Positions 26,201 to 34,613 of a stretch of DNA of 64,000 nt are shown piece by piece. The DNA comes from Idiomarina seosinensis_A (GTDB lineage: Bacteria; Pseudomonadota; Gammaproteobacteria; Enterobacterales; Alteromonadaceae). Each line of letters opens with the position of its first letter. Positions within the stretch are counted from its first letter, which is position 1. A program made the position numbers and the translations under genes. Location: the NCBI RefSeq assembly GCF_044797955.1, contig NZ_CP085211.1:310001-374000 (forward strand). The letters run 5' to 3'. Under the pieces are notes generated by a model. It ran no database searches. It was not told where the DNA came from and saw only the letters and a list, made by a program, of their open reading frames with translations.

Positions 26201-27097
26201 ATTCGTTGTAAAACCTGTAAGCTGGACGATAAACGGTTTACCGATGTGGTAGCCCGCTTGCAGCCGATTCAGGACGGTGTTGAGTTAACCCGGCTTGAGG
26301 CAAGCAGTGAAAATTCGCAATTAACGGCGTCGGGTTCCTGGCTGGTGGGTCAGGAGCAAGCAACCACTCAGGTTAGCGGGACCTTGCAAAGCGAGGATAT
26401 TGGTGACTTATTGCGGGCCTACAGCCTGGAAACGGCAATCCGCGACAGCGAGGCCGAGGTTGAGTTTGGTCTGCAGTGGAACGATCACCCACACCAGTTT
26501 GACGCAAAAAGCCTGGGCGGCGCGATCAACTGGTCGCTGGGGCGGGGTTATCTGGCCGAGGTGAGTGATGGCGGAGCGCGATTATTTTCGCTACTGAGCC
26601 TGGACGGAATTCTGCGCAAGCTGACACTCGACTTTCGGGATATTTTTTCCCAGGGCATGTTCTATACCGACTTGTCCGGTAGTGCCCAGATAGCGGATGG
26701 TGTGGTAAAAACTGACGATACCCAAATGCAGGGCTCAGCCGGTAACATGGACATCAAGGGAACCACCAACCTGGTTAACGAGAACCTTGACTATCAACTA
26801 ACTTATGCGCCGAAAGTGACATCCAGCTTACCAGTGATATTAGCCTGGATGATCAACCCGCCCAGTGGGCTGGCAGCGCTACTGATTGATAAAGTCCTGC
26901 AGGATGCCGAAGTTATTTCCCAGCTTCGTTATCAGGTGTCCGGTACTATTGGTAATCCCGAGGTGACTGAGGTGGAACGAGACAGTCGTCCGGTTGACAT
27001 TCCTGAGGTCGAAATCGGTGAGGAGGAAAGTAATAATGACAGCACAATTAACCGCAGTTCAACTCAGCAGTCGGCAGACTCCCGAACAAAACCTTGA
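23213..27097 (+). CDS. yhdP: AsmA-like envelope protein YhdP
   Basis: 1294-residue AsmA-like/TamB-like protein with an N-terminal membrane anchor (about residues 12-34) and a long periplasmic beta-rich body, like E. coli YhdP (DUF3971/AsmA-type). YhdP, TamB and YdbH are redundant carriers in transport of phospholipids to the outer membrane. The N-terminal LPHIPDVSRQLALQIEEQLQ and the C-terminal AQIADGVVKTDDTQMQGSAG...PLVM-type segment (here VTSSLPVILAWMINPPSGLAALL) are family features. The start is GTG 23213, in a TAGTG overlap with rng. The rng-yhdP-amidase-tldD order is the same as in E. coli and relatives. Confidence 0.93.
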   Translation: MSVSRSLLWLLNKIWLALAIVLVLAAVVMSGLRYALPHIPDVSRQLALQIEEQLQQPVAIEQLSMSWHRQGPAIDVSGISLQSDPASPIQVEVDTIAVVLDFWKSLLQQQVVAQEFILNKARINVDLRQLRQQQESISLDLLENLFLQQLERFSLTESELNVVNLAGNRRSVVIERLSWLNQGSQHQGVGKFRVRDFTSNSLDFIIQLEGNELANADGQFYVDSRQVDISPWLEQRLGDVDITESSVNFTSWLTLRDGGISAGHLQLRDNRIQANVAGQAANLHIPSGEVAIQPSGNGWLLNVQPMSIELDERTFELPLIAWQSDSQQNLISSDAVPLHDLLPFVEWLAPELTDKVARQQRAETRAHADIRLDLTSDKRRWLIMSNDLQSGGSGAMPSWSPLQVAVLGENNRGWWRLHNDQVTLSSSALSSQQAWQLGKLDLNGSWQADSDGWLVSITPAVLQLDDLNLSITGNIRADKQGPPQVEWHIHNENPFAVATARKFLPEIMGSGVKKYLSGALKGGSIDGLQVLWRGPLNQFPDESMQGLFNARVDFSQLNYQFQPSWPAVQELPLRLDFYQRGLSMFADSGRLMEVDIDQVVARIPQLTDAEKGLQLNSRISAAGAQLQPVFSASPLTGIAEALQQVQPQNPVKGEFSLDIPFNRSRKVDVSVSADLSGQQIYLPAIDQQFGVRGGQLQINNDQVSTRDLQLSWYQQPIEAEVSGSRADGNYALTVNTEVDWQLEPLIKAMPVNGWDQYFRGALQGQGQFNLELGDKITSRWQSNIDITEVTSDLPAPLNKASGDTGQLQVTIEGSGEQLEMQLSMADTLRWQSQWQSSQSGWQQATLNIGQAQLPAGIKTDGFLINAQLPQLNVAEWYDLIYFLQQDLSPDTDDSATVTKTYLPDYIRVASDSVSWAGQSFQDVELTLLPDSQGWEGSARGEGLALVTQIPAQFTEQPITVDADYIELSSELELQRTTPLRQSEQQWQWVTRLPPLNIRCKTCKLDDKRFTDVVARLQPIQDGVELTRLEASSENSQLTASGSWLVGQEQATTQVSGTLQSEDIGDLLRAYSLETAIRDSEAEVEFGLQWNDHPHQFDAKSLGGAINWSLGRGYLAEVSDGGARLFSLLSLDGILRKLTLDFRDIFSQGMFYTDLSGSAQIADGVVKTDDTQMQGSAGNMDIKGTTNLVNENLDYQLTYAPKVTSSLPVILAWMINPPSGLAALLIDKVLQDAEVISQLRYQVSGTIGNPEVTEVERDSRPVDIPEVEIGEEESNNDSTINRSSTQQSADSRTKP

Positions 27098-27860
27098 GCG
27101 CGTTGCGCGCCTGCTGGAGCAGTTGCCGGAGCAACGCCCGCAACTGGTTGTGCTGCCGGAAGCCTTTAGCTGTTTCGGAGCCGGCGATCGGGCGCAGCAG
27201 CAGATGGCTGAACAGCCTGGTGAAGGGCCGGTGCAAAAAAGGCTGGCCGAGCTGGCAGCGCAGCATCAGGTTTACCTGATTGGTGGTACCCTGCCACTAC
27301 AGGCCGGGGAGCGATTTGCCGCGGCTTCGTTATGTTTTGGTCCAGATGGTAGTCAACTGGCCCGCTACGACAAAATACATTTATTTGACGTCGATGTCGC
27401 CGATAATACCGGTCAATATCGTGAATCGCGCTGGACGCGTCCGGGAAACCAGATTGTCACCATCGATTGTGGCTTTGCTGTGGTCGGTATGGCGGTGTGT
27501 TATGATGTTCGTTTTCCTGAACTATTTAAAGCACTGCGCCAGGCAGGTGCCGATATTATCGCTTTACCATCCGCATTCACTCAGGTTACAGGTGCAGCGC
27601 ACTGGCATACTCTGGTCAGATCGCGGGCTATTGAACAGCAGGTTTATATGGTGGCTCCCGGCCAATTTGGCGAGCATGAAAACGGCCGCAAAACCTATGG
27701 TCATTCATTAATTGTTGATCCCTGGGGGCAGGTGCTTGCAGAGCAGGACCACGGGGAAGCCTGCATTTCAGCAGAATTTGATAAAGTTCAGCTGGACAAA
27801 ATACGGCAACAAATACCGGTTGCTGAACAAGGCCGGTTTCACGTTTCGCTTACCCAGTAA
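27036..27860 (+). CDS. Nitrilase-superfamily amidase (YhcX/Nit-like)
   Basis: 274-residue carbon-nitrogen hydrolase with the full Glu-Lys-Cys triad: E42 (VVLPEAFSCFG), K113 (ARYDKIHLFDVDV) and C155 (GMAVCYDVRFPELF). The DKIHLFDVD and YDVRFPELF stretches are those of the Nit/omega-amidase group, which in many species hydrolyses deaminated glutathione or alpha-ketoglutaramate; substrate is not provable here. ATG 27036 is preceded by AGGAGG (27021-27026) and lies inside the end of yhdP (62-base overlap). In E. coli relatives a gene of this type also sits between yhdP and tldD. Confidence 0.9.
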   Translation: MTAQLTAVQLSSRQTPEQNLERVARLLEQLPEQRPQLVVLPEAFSCFGAGDRAQQQMAEQPGEGPVQKRLAELAAQHQVYLIGGTLPLQAGERFAAASLCFGPDGSQLARYDKIHLFDVDVADNTGQYRESRWTRPGNQIVTIDCGFAVVGMAVCYDVRFPELFKALRQAGADIIALPSAFTQVTGAAHWHTLVRSRAIEQQVYMVAPGQFGEHENGRKTYGHSLIVDPWGQVLAEQDHGEACISAEFDKVQLDKIRQQIPVAEQGRFHVSLTQ

Positions 27861-27869
27861 AGAGGTTTC

Positions 27870-29315
27870 ATGTCCAACAGTAGTAATCAGCCAGTCCCAT
27901 GGCTAAAACAATGGGATATTGATGAAGAGCAGTTGCAGCGGTCATTAGAAAGTCTGTATACGGGCGCCATTGATTTTGCCGATATTTATCTGCAGAACAG
28001 TGTTAATGAGTCCTGGGTGCTGGAAGACGGCATTATTAAAGACGGGGCTTACCATATCGAAACCGGAATGGGCGTTCGCGCTGTTCAGGGTGAAAAGACC
28101 GGCTTTGCTTATGCGGATGAGATTACCAGCCAGGCTTTAAAGCGCACCTGCGAGGCGGCTCGCGGTATTGCCCGGCAGGGGCAGAGCAAGTCCGTACAGG
28201 CACTGAAAAGTCAGTCGGTTAACGCCCGTTATGCCGGCCATAACCCGTTAAACTCGATGACCGAAGCAGATAAAATCGCTCTGTTAAAGCAGGTTGATGC
28301 CCATGCGCGGGCGCAGGATTCCCGCGTTACGCAAGTAGTTGTCAGCCTCGCCGGCAGTTACGACGATGTCACGGTAGCGGCTACCGACGGGACTCTGGCC
28401 AGCGACAGTCGTCCACTCGTGCGTTTAAATTGCAGTGTTATTGCCGAGCAGGGCGACCGCCGTGAACGAGGTAGCTCAGGCGGCGGTGCACGGGTAGGCT
28501 ATGACTATTTCGTATTGCAGGACGGTAAACCGCGCTGGCAAAAATTTGCTGAAGAGGCGGTACGTCAGGCGTTAGTCAATCTGGAGGCGGTGCCGGCCCC
28601 GGCGGGAACCATGCCGGTAGTACTTGGCGCCGGCTGGCCTGGTGTATTGCTGCACGAAGCTGTGGGTCACGGTCTGGAAGGTGATTTTAATCGAAAAGGC
28701 TCGTCGGCTTACGCCGGTAAAATTGGCGAAAAAGTAGCTTCTGAGCTGTGTACCATCGTCGATGACGGAACCTTGCAGGATCGTCGCGGTTCCATGAGTA
28801 TTGATGACGAGGGTACCGAAAGCGGCTATAACGTGCTGATTGAAAAAGGCGTGTTAAAAGGGTACATGCAAGATAAGTTAAACGCCGGGTTAATGGGCAT
28901 GCCGGCAACGGGTAATGGCCGTCGCGAAAGCTATGCGCATTTGCCTATGCCCAGGATGACCAATACTTATATGCTGGCGGGCGAACACCAGCCCGAGGAG
29001 ATTATTGCCAGCGTTAAACGCGGTATTTATGCTCCACAGTTCGCCGGTGGTCAAGTTGACATTACCTCGGGGCAGTTTGTATTTTCGGCATCGGAAGCCT
29101 ATTTAATCGAGGACGGCAAAATCACTACCCCGGTTAAAGGCGCCACGTTAATTGGTAACGGACCGGATGCCATGGCACAAGTGTCAATGGTTGGCAATGA
29201 TCTGGCTCTTGATGAAGGGGTTGGTGTCTGCGGCAAAGACGGACAGAGTTTACCGGTGGGCGTTGGCCAACCGACGTTAAAACTTGATGCAATGACCGTC
29301 GGCGGCACCGAGTAA
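27870..29315 (+). CDS. tldD: Metalloprotease TldD
   Basis: 481-residue TldD, the catalytic half of the TldD/TldE (PmbA) heterodimer that processes unfolded peptides such as CcdA and microcin B17 precursors. The zinc motif HEAVGHGLEGDF gives ligands H262 and H267 with the catalytic E263; FNRKGSSAYAGKIGEKVAS and MPRMTNTYMLAGEHQPEEII are further family blocks. RBS AAAGAGG lies just upstream, 9 bases after the amidase stop. Its partner pmbA lies 680 bases downstream on the same strand, separated by the antisense gene yjgA. Confidence 0.98.
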   Translation: MSNSSNQPVPWLKQWDIDEEQLQRSLESLYTGAIDFADIYLQNSVNESWVLEDGIIKDGAYHIETGMGVRAVQGEKTGFAYADEITSQALKRTCEAARGIARQGQSKSVQALKSQSVNARYAGHNPLNSMTEADKIALLKQVDAHARAQDSRVTQVVVSLAGSYDDVTVAATDGTLASDSRPLVRLNCSVIAEQGDRRERGSSGGGARVGYDYFVLQDGKPRWQKFAEEAVRQALVNLEAVPAPAGTMPVVLGAGWPGVLLHEAVGHGLEGDFNRKGSSAYAGKIGEKVASELCTIVDDGTLQDRRGSMSIDDEGTESGYNVLIEKGVLKGYMQDKLNAGLMGMPATGNGRRESYAHLPMPRMTNTYMLAGEHQPEEIIASVKRGIYAPQFAGGQVDITSGQFVFSASEAYLIEDGKITTPVKGATLIGNGPDAMAQVSMVGNDLALDEGVGVCGKDGQSLPVGVGQPTLKLDAMTVGGTE

Positions 29316-29327
29316 TATACGGCATGC

Positions 29328-29345
29328 AGCAGCCTACTGGCTGCT
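29328..29345. terminator. Hairpin between convergent tldD and yjgA
   Basis: AGCAGCC (29328-29334) and GGCTGCT (29339-29345) form a perfect 7-bp stem with a TACT loop, at the junction of the two convergent genes and covering the yjgA stop. There is no strong T run on either side, so it may be only a weak bidirectional terminator. Confidence 0.4.
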
Positions 29346-29861
29346 CATTAATTGACGTAAATAAACGAACAACTGGCGTGAAGCCATCGGCGGTTTTTGG
29401 TGCTGCAGTTGCTGTTGATGCTCATGACGCAGGTGCTGCAGGTGCTTTGAGTCGGCAGCGGGGAACTCTTGGCTGAATGCTGTTATGGCTTCATTGCCCT
29501 GTTCGAGGATGCGCTCGCGCCACTGTTCAATCGAATGAAAATGCGTGGTGGCCTGCTGTTGACGGCCTGTTACCTGATCCAGAGCAGCCTGAATTGGCTG
29601 TACATCACGCAGCCGCATGAGCTTACCGACAAATTGCATTTGTCGGCGAAAAGCTTCGTGCTTTTTTTGGATGCGACGCGCCAACAAAATGGCTTCGCGC
29701 AGCTCGTCGTCAAGGGGAATCGTCGCCAGCTGATTATCGGTCAGCTTGACGACCTGCAGACCGGTTGCCTGCAGGGCATCCATTTCACGTTTTAGCTGTG
29801 ATTTGCTGAGCTGTTCTGAATCAATTGCGGGGTTTTGAGCCGGAGCGTTTTTGTTCGCCAT
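29334..29861 (-). CDS. yjgA: Ribosome biogenesis factor DarP/YjgA
   Basis: About 175 residues of the DUF615 (YjgA/DarP) family, a late 50S-subunit assembly factor in E. coli. Family features: LSKSQLKREMDALQATGLQVVKL near the start, LDDELREAILLARRI, QMQFVGKLMRLRDVQPIQAALD, and the C-terminal ASRQLFVYLRQL. I prefer ATG 29861; a GTG at 29888 would add nine residues and has only a distant GGGAG. It diverges from pmbA across about 130 bases, the same yjgA/pmbA neighbourhood as in E. coli. Confidence 0.9.
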   Translation of the reverse strand: MANKNAPAQNPAIDSEQLSKSQLKREMDALQATGLQVVKLTDNQLATIPLDDELREAILLARRIQKKHEAFRRQMQFVGKLMRLRDVQPIQAALDQVTGRQQQATTHFHSIEQWRERILEQGNEAITAFSQEFPAADSKHLQHLRHEHQQQLQHQKPPMASRQLFVYLRQLMSSQ

Positions 29862-29995
29862 GTGTTCATTCACCAAAATTTTATGCACCGGGCTGACAAG
29901 CTCCCATCGAGCGTACGGCCGGTCGTTTTAATTACGCTAAAAGATAAGTTTAGCAGCTTTCGTCAGCCACAAGGTAGCGATTTAAGGAGTACTTT

Positions 29996-31342
29996 TTGAA
30001 AGTTACAAAGGCAGAGTTACAACAACAACTTGAAGAGGTCGAACAGGCCGTTGCAGAAGCGCTGAGTATCGCCGAGCAGCAGGGGGCCAGTGCCGCAGAA
30101 TGCTCCATAAGTCAAAGTTCCGGTATTTCGGTCGGCACACGGATGGGCGAAGTGGAAACCGTTGAATTTAATCAGGATGGCGCGTTAGGTATCAGTGTTT
30201 ACCGGGATCATCAAAAAGGCTCGGCTTCAACCACTGATCTTTCCAGTCAAGCGATTGCCGCAGCGGTTAAAAAAGCGTGCGAGATTGCCCGTCACACGTC
30301 ACCGGATCCTTACAATGGGTTGGCCGATAAAGAGCTTATGGCCGAGGATTATCCGGATTTAGACCTCTGTCATCCGGGTGATCAAAGTGCTGACCATGCT
30401 ATCGAGCAGGCGCTTAAGTGTGAACGTCATGCCCTGCAACTTGATTCGCGCATCGTTAATTCGGATGGGGCCCAATATGGTTCCCATACTGGTTTTAAAG
30501 TTTATGGCAACAGCCACGGATTTTTAGGCGGCTATCTGCAGTCACGGCATAATCTGAGCTGTGTGCTAATTGCCGAGCAGGACGGCAAAATGCAGCGTGA
30601 TATGAGTTACTCTGTGGCTCGTAAAACGCAGGATCTGGCCAGCGCCGAAGCCATTGCCGAACAGGCCGCCGATGAAACTCTGTCACGGCTGGGAGCGCGC
30701 AAAATTGATACCGCCAAAGTACCGGTTATTTTCCGTGCTGATATCGCCAGTAGCCTGTTCGGTCACTTAATCAGTGCCATCAGTGGCGGAAACCTATACC
30801 GCAAGTCGAGCTTTTTGCTGAACGCGCTGGGCGAAACAGTGTTACCGGAGTGGCTGACTATTACCGAAAAGCCTCATATCAAAGGCGGTCTGGCGAGTAG
30901 TCCCTTTGACAATGAAGGCCTGGCGACTCATCAGCGGGATATTGTTACCAACGGCGTATTGCAAACCTACTTACTGACCAGCTATGCGGCGCGAAAACTG
31001 AATCGCCAGCCGACCGGCCATGCCGGCGGCATTCATAACTGGCGTCTCAGCCACGGCGATCAGTCACTGGCACAGTTGTGCCGGCAGATGGGTACAGGTT
31101 TGCTGGTTACCGAGCTGATGGGCCAGGGCGTGAATCTGGTAAATGGCGATTACTCCCGGGGTGCTGCGGGCTTCTGGGTAGAAAACGGTGAAATCCAGTA
31201 TCCGGTAGAAGAAATCACCATTGCCGGTAACCTGAAAGATATGCTGCGTAACATGGTTGCTATCGGCGCTGATGTAGACAAACGGCATGCGCTGCACACC
31301 GGTTCAGTGCTTCTGGACGAGTTACGCATTGCCGGGGTTTAG
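29996..31342 (+). CDS. pmbA: TldE/PmbA, partner subunit of the TldD protease
   Basis: 448-residue PmbA (TldE), the non-catalytic subunit that pairs with TldD. It matches TldD-family architecture but lacks the HExxxH motif (the equivalent stretch reads LFGHLISAISGGNLYRKSSFL). C-terminal blocks LLVTELMGQGVNLVNGDYSRGAAGFWVENG and the LRIAGV end are family signatures. The start is TTG 29996: an excellent TAAGGAGT ribosome site ends six bases before it and no ATG is available before residue 48. It ends six bases before the convergent mgtE. Confidence 0.97.
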   Translation: MKVTKAELQQQLEEVEQAVAEALSIAEQQGASAAECSISQSSGISVGTRMGEVETVEFNQDGALGISVYRDHQKGSASTTDLSSQAIAAAVKKACEIARHTSPDPYNGLADKELMAEDYPDLDLCHPGDQSADHAIEQALKCERHALQLDSRIVNSDGAQYGSHTGFKVYGNSHGFLGGYLQSRHNLSCVLIAEQDGKMQRDMSYSVARKTQDLASAEAIAEQAADETLSRLGARKIDTAKVPVIFRADIASSLFGHLISAISGGNLYRKSSFLLNALGETVLPEWLTITEKPHIKGGLASSPFDNEGLATHQRDIVTNGVLQTYLLTSYAARKLNRQPTGHAGGIHNWRLSHGDQSLAQLCRQMGTGLLVTELMGQGVNLVNGDYSRGAAGFWVENGEIQYPVEEITIAGNLKDMLRNMVAIGADVDKRHALHTGSVLLDELRIAGV

Positions 31343-31348
31343 GCTGTA

Positions 31349-32713
31349 TTAAGCTGACAACAGCAAAGTGGCGGTGCCAAGGAAGGCAAAAATACCGACA
31401 ACATCGGTAACAGTAGTCAGGATGACGCCGCCGGCTAACGCCGGGTCAATATCAAACTTCTTCAGGATCAGCGGTACTGTAACACCGGCGAGTGAGGCTG
31501 CCAGAAGGTTAGCCATCATGGCAAAGGCAATGATGCCGCCAACCAGCCAGCTTTGCATCCACAACGCCACCACCGCAGCAATCAATACAGACCAAATGAT
31601 ACCGTTGAGTGCACCGATCGCCAGTTCTTTACCAATAAGCCAGCGTGAATTGCTGGTGCCAATGTGGCCAAGGGCCATGCCGCGAATTACCAGGGTCAGA
31701 GTCTGACTACCGGCGATACCGCCCATGCTGGGGACTATGGTATTCAATATTGCTAATACAGCCATCTGCGCCAGAATGTCCTCGAACAGCGAGCTGACCA
31801 TAGCCGCCAATAATGCGGTTACTAAATTGACAGCCAGCCACACGGTGCGGCGGCGGGTACTTTTTAATACCGGAGCGAAAGTGTCTTCGTCATCCTCCAG
31901 ACCGGCCATACTCAGCATTGAGTGTTGTGCTTCCTCTCGAATAATGTCGACGACATCATCAATGGTGATACGGCCAACTAATTGCTGATCAGCATCGACA
32001 ACTGGCGCTGAAACCCAGTCAAAGCGTTCAAACAGTTTAGCGACTTCAGTTTCCTGCATATCTACCGGTATACTGACCACGTCACTGGACATAATGTCAC
32101 TGACCAGCCGGCTGGTATCGACAGTGACCAGGCGTGAAAGGGCGATTTCGCCAATTAATTGATCGTTACGGTCGGCGACATAGAGCATATCGGTTGCTTC
32201 GGGCAACTCACCCTTCAGGCGTAAATAGCGCAAAACAACATCGACAGTAACATCGGCGCGAACGGTGATGGTATCGGTATTCATAATACCGCCGGCCGTG
32301 TCCTCGTCATAGGATAAAGCAGTTTCAGCGCGTTCGCGATCGCGCTCGTCCATCGACTTCAGAACTTCCTGATAAACCTGATCCGGCAGACCCCGCAATA
32401 CATAGGCCAGGTCATCGGTATCCATACCTTCGGTAGCAGCAGCCAGCTTTTCCGGCGCCATTTGGCGAATAATGGATTTCTGAACTTCTTCTGAGAGCTC
32501 TTCGAGGATTTCGCCGTGCTCGTCGACATCGACCAGCTTCCAGATAATAGCCCGGCTTTTGGGGGGGGATGACTCCAGCAACAGGGCAATGTCGCAGGCC
32601 GGCATGTTGTGCAGCATTCGCCGGGCGGCAACGTACATTCCGTCAGCTAGCGCGTCGTTGACTTCCTGGATACGCTGTTGAGCGTATTCTTTGTCAGAAA
32701 GTTCGGCAGCCAT
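31349..32713 (-). CDS. mgtE: Magnesium transporter MgtE
   Basis: 454-residue MgtE-type Mg2+ channel. It has the cytoplasmic N domain (MgtE_N superhelix, about 25-130: LLESSPPKSRAIIWKLVD, MDTDDLAYVLRGLPDQ), two CBS domains (about 135-260: AGGIMNTDTITVRADVTVDV; VSDIMSSDVVSIPVDM...VGRITIDDVVDIIREE), and five C-terminal membrane helices with the IVPSMGGIAGSQTLTLVIRGMALG pore/family block. It is the last gene of the kdsD-to-mgtE run, three bases after ptsO. Co-transcription with the PTS-Ntr genes is suggested by the spacing. Confidence 0.97.
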   Translation of the reverse strand: MAAELSDKEYAQQRIQEVNDALADGMYVAARRMLHNMPACDIALLLESSPPKSRAIIWKLVDVDEHGEILEELSEEVQKSIIRQMAPEKLAAATEGMDTDDLAYVLRGLPDQVYQEVLKSMDERDRERAETALSYDEDTAGGIMNTDTITVRADVTVDVVLRYLRLKGELPEATDMLYVADRNDQLIGEIALSRLVTVDTSRLVSDIMSSDVVSIPVDMQETEVAKLFERFDWVSAPVVDADQQLVGRITIDDVVDIIREEAQHSMLSMAGLEDDEDTFAPVLKSTRRRTVWLAVNLVTALLAAMVSSLFEDILAQMAVLAILNTIVPSMGGIAGSQTLTLVIRGMALGHIGTSNSRWLIGKELAIGALNGIIWSVLIAAVVALWMQSWLVGGIIAFAMMANLLAASLAGVTVPLILKKFDIDPALAGGVILTTVTDVVGIFAFLGTATLLLSA

Positions 32714-32715
32714 GG

Positions 32716-32985
32716 TCAGACATCTTCCTCAAAACGTTGTTCAAACAGTTCAGTTACAGCGGCCAGCGCCTGCTCGGCCTGGTTGCCCTCGGCACAAACC
32801 TGAACCTGTTTACCTTGTTTGCCGGCCAGCAGCATTAAGCACATAACACTACCGGCATCAACTGCCTGGCCGTCCTGCTCGACGGTAATTGACGCATCAA
32901 AGCGTTGCGTTAATTGCGCTAATTTGGTTGCGGCCCGGGCATGCAGACCTAGTTTATTTCGGATAATCAAGGTTTTGCACAGCAT
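32716..32985 (-). CDS. ptsO: Nitrogen-PTS phosphocarrier NPr
   Basis: 89-residue HPr-like protein. His15 in NKLGLHARAATKL is the phosphorylation site and Ser46 sits in AGSVMCLMLLAG. It relays phosphate from EI-Ntr (PtsP, not in this window) to EIIA-Ntr (PtsN, two genes upstream). The ATG at 32985 follows the rapZ stop by four bases; reading frames extending further upstream run inside rapZ and give no homologous sequence. Confidence 0.96.
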   Translation of the reverse strand: MLCKTLIIRNKLGLHARAATKLAQLTQRFDASITVEQDGQAVDAGSVMCLMLLAGKQGKQVQVCAEGNQAEQALAAVTELFEQRFEEDV

Positions 32986-32989
32986 CGTC

Positions 32990-33835
32990 TTAGTCTGCCA
33001 TTTCGCGGTGACGAACCTGAATTTTGGTCGCCGTTTGCCTGAATCGTTCGGCCAGCTGCTCGGTAATATAAACGGAACGATGCTGACCGCCGGTGCAGCC
33101 GGTTGCAATAGTCAAATAGCTGCGGTTCGCCCGCTGAAAGTGCGGTAACCAGGTGGCAAGAAAGTTTTCGATCTGATGAATGTATTTGGCGACCAATGAC
33201 TGCTGGCGAAAATAATGTTTTACATCATCATCAAGCCCGCTGAGTAACTTTAATTCGGGTTGCCAATGGGGATTTGGCAAAATACGGGCATCAAACAGGA
33301 AGTCTGCGTCCTTCGGTAGGCCGTATTTAAACCCAAATGACTGAAACACAATGATCAGCTTCTTTTCCGCCCGGCCCAGCACCCGCTCGGTTACCTGTTC
33401 ACTTAATTGGTGCAGTGACAGGTTACTGCTGTCAATGCGCCAGCAGGCTCTTTCCATCATCGGCTCGAGCAACTTATGCTCTAGCTTTAAGGCATCAATC
33501 AACGGCAGTTCTTTTTGCGACAGTGGATGCAGGCGGCGAGTCTCGCCAAAGCGTTGCAGCAGTGTTTGATCATCCGCGTCGACGAATAAAATTTGTGGTT
33601 CAACTTCAGAGGGTAAAAAATCGAGCGATTCCAGCAATTCGTCAGAGTTTTCGGGTAAGTTGCGAACATCAATACTAATGGCAATGCGGTCGTACTGCGC
33701 CATAACAGCGTGTACTAAGGTTGGTAATAAGGCAATTGGCAGGTTATCAACACAGTAGTATCCTAAATCCTCAAGTACCCGCAGGGCGATGGTTTTACCT
33801 GAGCCGGAACGACCACTGACAATGATTAACTGCAT
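32990..33835 (-). CDS. rapZ: RNase adapter RapZ
   Basis: 281-residue RapZ (YvcJ/YhbJ) family protein. Walker A is GRSGSGKT (residues 8-15); Walker B-like FVDADDQTLLQRFGETRRLHPL and the C-terminal sensing domain with FGFKYGLPKDADFLFDARILPNP and IATGCTGGQHRSVYI are conserved. In E. coli RapZ binds glucosamine-6-phosphate and directs GlmZ sRNA to RNase E, controlling glmS and thus amino-sugar supply for the envelope. It overlaps ptsN by 10 bases, in the classical rpoN-hpf-ptsN-rapZ-ptsO order. Confidence 0.98.
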   Translation of the reverse strand: MQLIIVSGRSGSGKTIALRVLEDLGYYCVDNLPIALLPTLVHAVMAQYDRIAISIDVRNLPENSDELLESLDFLPSEVEPQILFVDADDQTLLQRFGETRRLHPLSQKELPLIDALKLEHKLLEPMMERACWRIDSSNLSLHQLSEQVTERVLGRAEKKLIIVFQSFGFKYGLPKDADFLFDARILPNPHWQPELKLLSGLDDDVKHYFRQQSLVAKYIHQIENFLATWLPHFQRANRSYLTIATGCTGGQHRSVYITEQLAERFRQTATKIQVRHREMAD

Positions 33836-34296
33836 GCTCCGCCATTATCCTCGTTAACAAATATGTGGTATAAATCCTGGTCCTGGTCGGCCTGACGCAA
33901 TGCTCGGGTGCAGGTTTTATCGTTCATCCGCCGGGCAACCGCAGCCAGTGTCTGCAGATGATTTTCATGTTCCGATTCGGGAACCAGCAAAGCAAAAATA
34001 ATATCAACGGGCTGGCTGTCAATGGCATCAAACTCGATCGGTTCAGCCAGCGTCAGTAAAACAGCGACCGGTTGCGAAGCTTTACTTAGGCGGCCATGAG
34101 GGATTGCAATACCTAAGCCAATACCGGTACTGCCCAACCGCTCGCGGTTAAGTAAGCTTTCAAAAATATCGTCACGGCTTATGCCCGTGAGTTTGGGAGC
34201 AGCTATACGGCTGATGGTTTCCAGCACACGTTTTTTGCTTGCTCCCTCGACTGCACTCCTGGTGCAGTCGGGGCTTAAAAACTCAGAAAGTTGCAT
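33826..34296 (-). CDS. ptsN: Nitrogen-PTS EIIA component
   Basis: 156-residue EIIA-Ntr. The phosphorylatable His is H67 in LGIAIPHGRL. LLNRERLGSTGIGLGIAIPHG and the downstream FALLVPESEHENHLQTLAAVARRM are family hallmarks. In E. coli its phosphorylation state controls potassium uptake, KdpD and sigma-E/(p)ppGpp-linked responses. It lies two bases after hpf and overlaps rapZ by 10. Confidence 0.97.
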   Translation of the reverse strand: MQLSEFLSPDCTRSAVEGASKKRVLETISRIAAPKLTGISRDDIFESLLNRERLGSTGIGLGIAIPHGRLSKASQPVAVLLTLAEPIEFDAIDSQPVDIIFALLVPESEHENHLQTLAAVARRMNDKTCTRALRQADQDQDLYHIFVNEDNGGACS

Positions 34297-34298
34297 GA

Positions 34299-34586
34299 TT
34301 AATGCTTATTCATTTTCTCTTTATGTTTAATAACTTGACGATCGAGCTTGTTAATTAAGCTATCGATAGCCGCGTACATGTCTTCATGTTCTGCATCGGC
34401 AAAAATCTCGCCACCATTAACATGTAAATCCGCCTCAGCGATTTGTGCAGTTTTCTCTACTTTCAGGATGACGTGCACATTGTTGATATGATCGAAGTGT
34501 CGCTCAAGTTTGGCGAACTTAGTATCAACGTAATCACGCAACGCATCGGTGATATCGATATGATGACCGGTCAAATTAATTTGCAT
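34299..34586 (-). CDS. hpf: Ribosome hibernation promoting factor HPF (short form)
   Basis: 95-residue short HPF/YfiA-family protein that binds the 30S decoding site and promotes 100S ribosome dimers in stationary phase together with RMF. MQINLTGHHIDITDALRDYVDTKFAKLERHF and EADLHVNGGEIFADAEHEDMYAAIDSLINKLDRQ are typical. It lies 27 bases after rpoN with an AAGGAAG ribosome site. Confidence 0.97.
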   Translation of the reverse strand: MQINLTGHHIDITDALRDYVDTKFAKLERHFDHINNVHVILKVEKTAQIAEADLHVNGGEIFADAEHEDMYAAIDSLINKLDRQVIKHKEKMNKH

Positions 34587-34613
34587 AACGTCTTCCTTCT
34601 TTTTGCTTACAGA

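Noticed and set aside
32986..33108. Extended N-terminus of NPr giving a 130-residue protein
   Set aside because: The extra part lies inside rapZ and is not HPr-like; ATG 32985 places the active-site His at position 15, as in the family.
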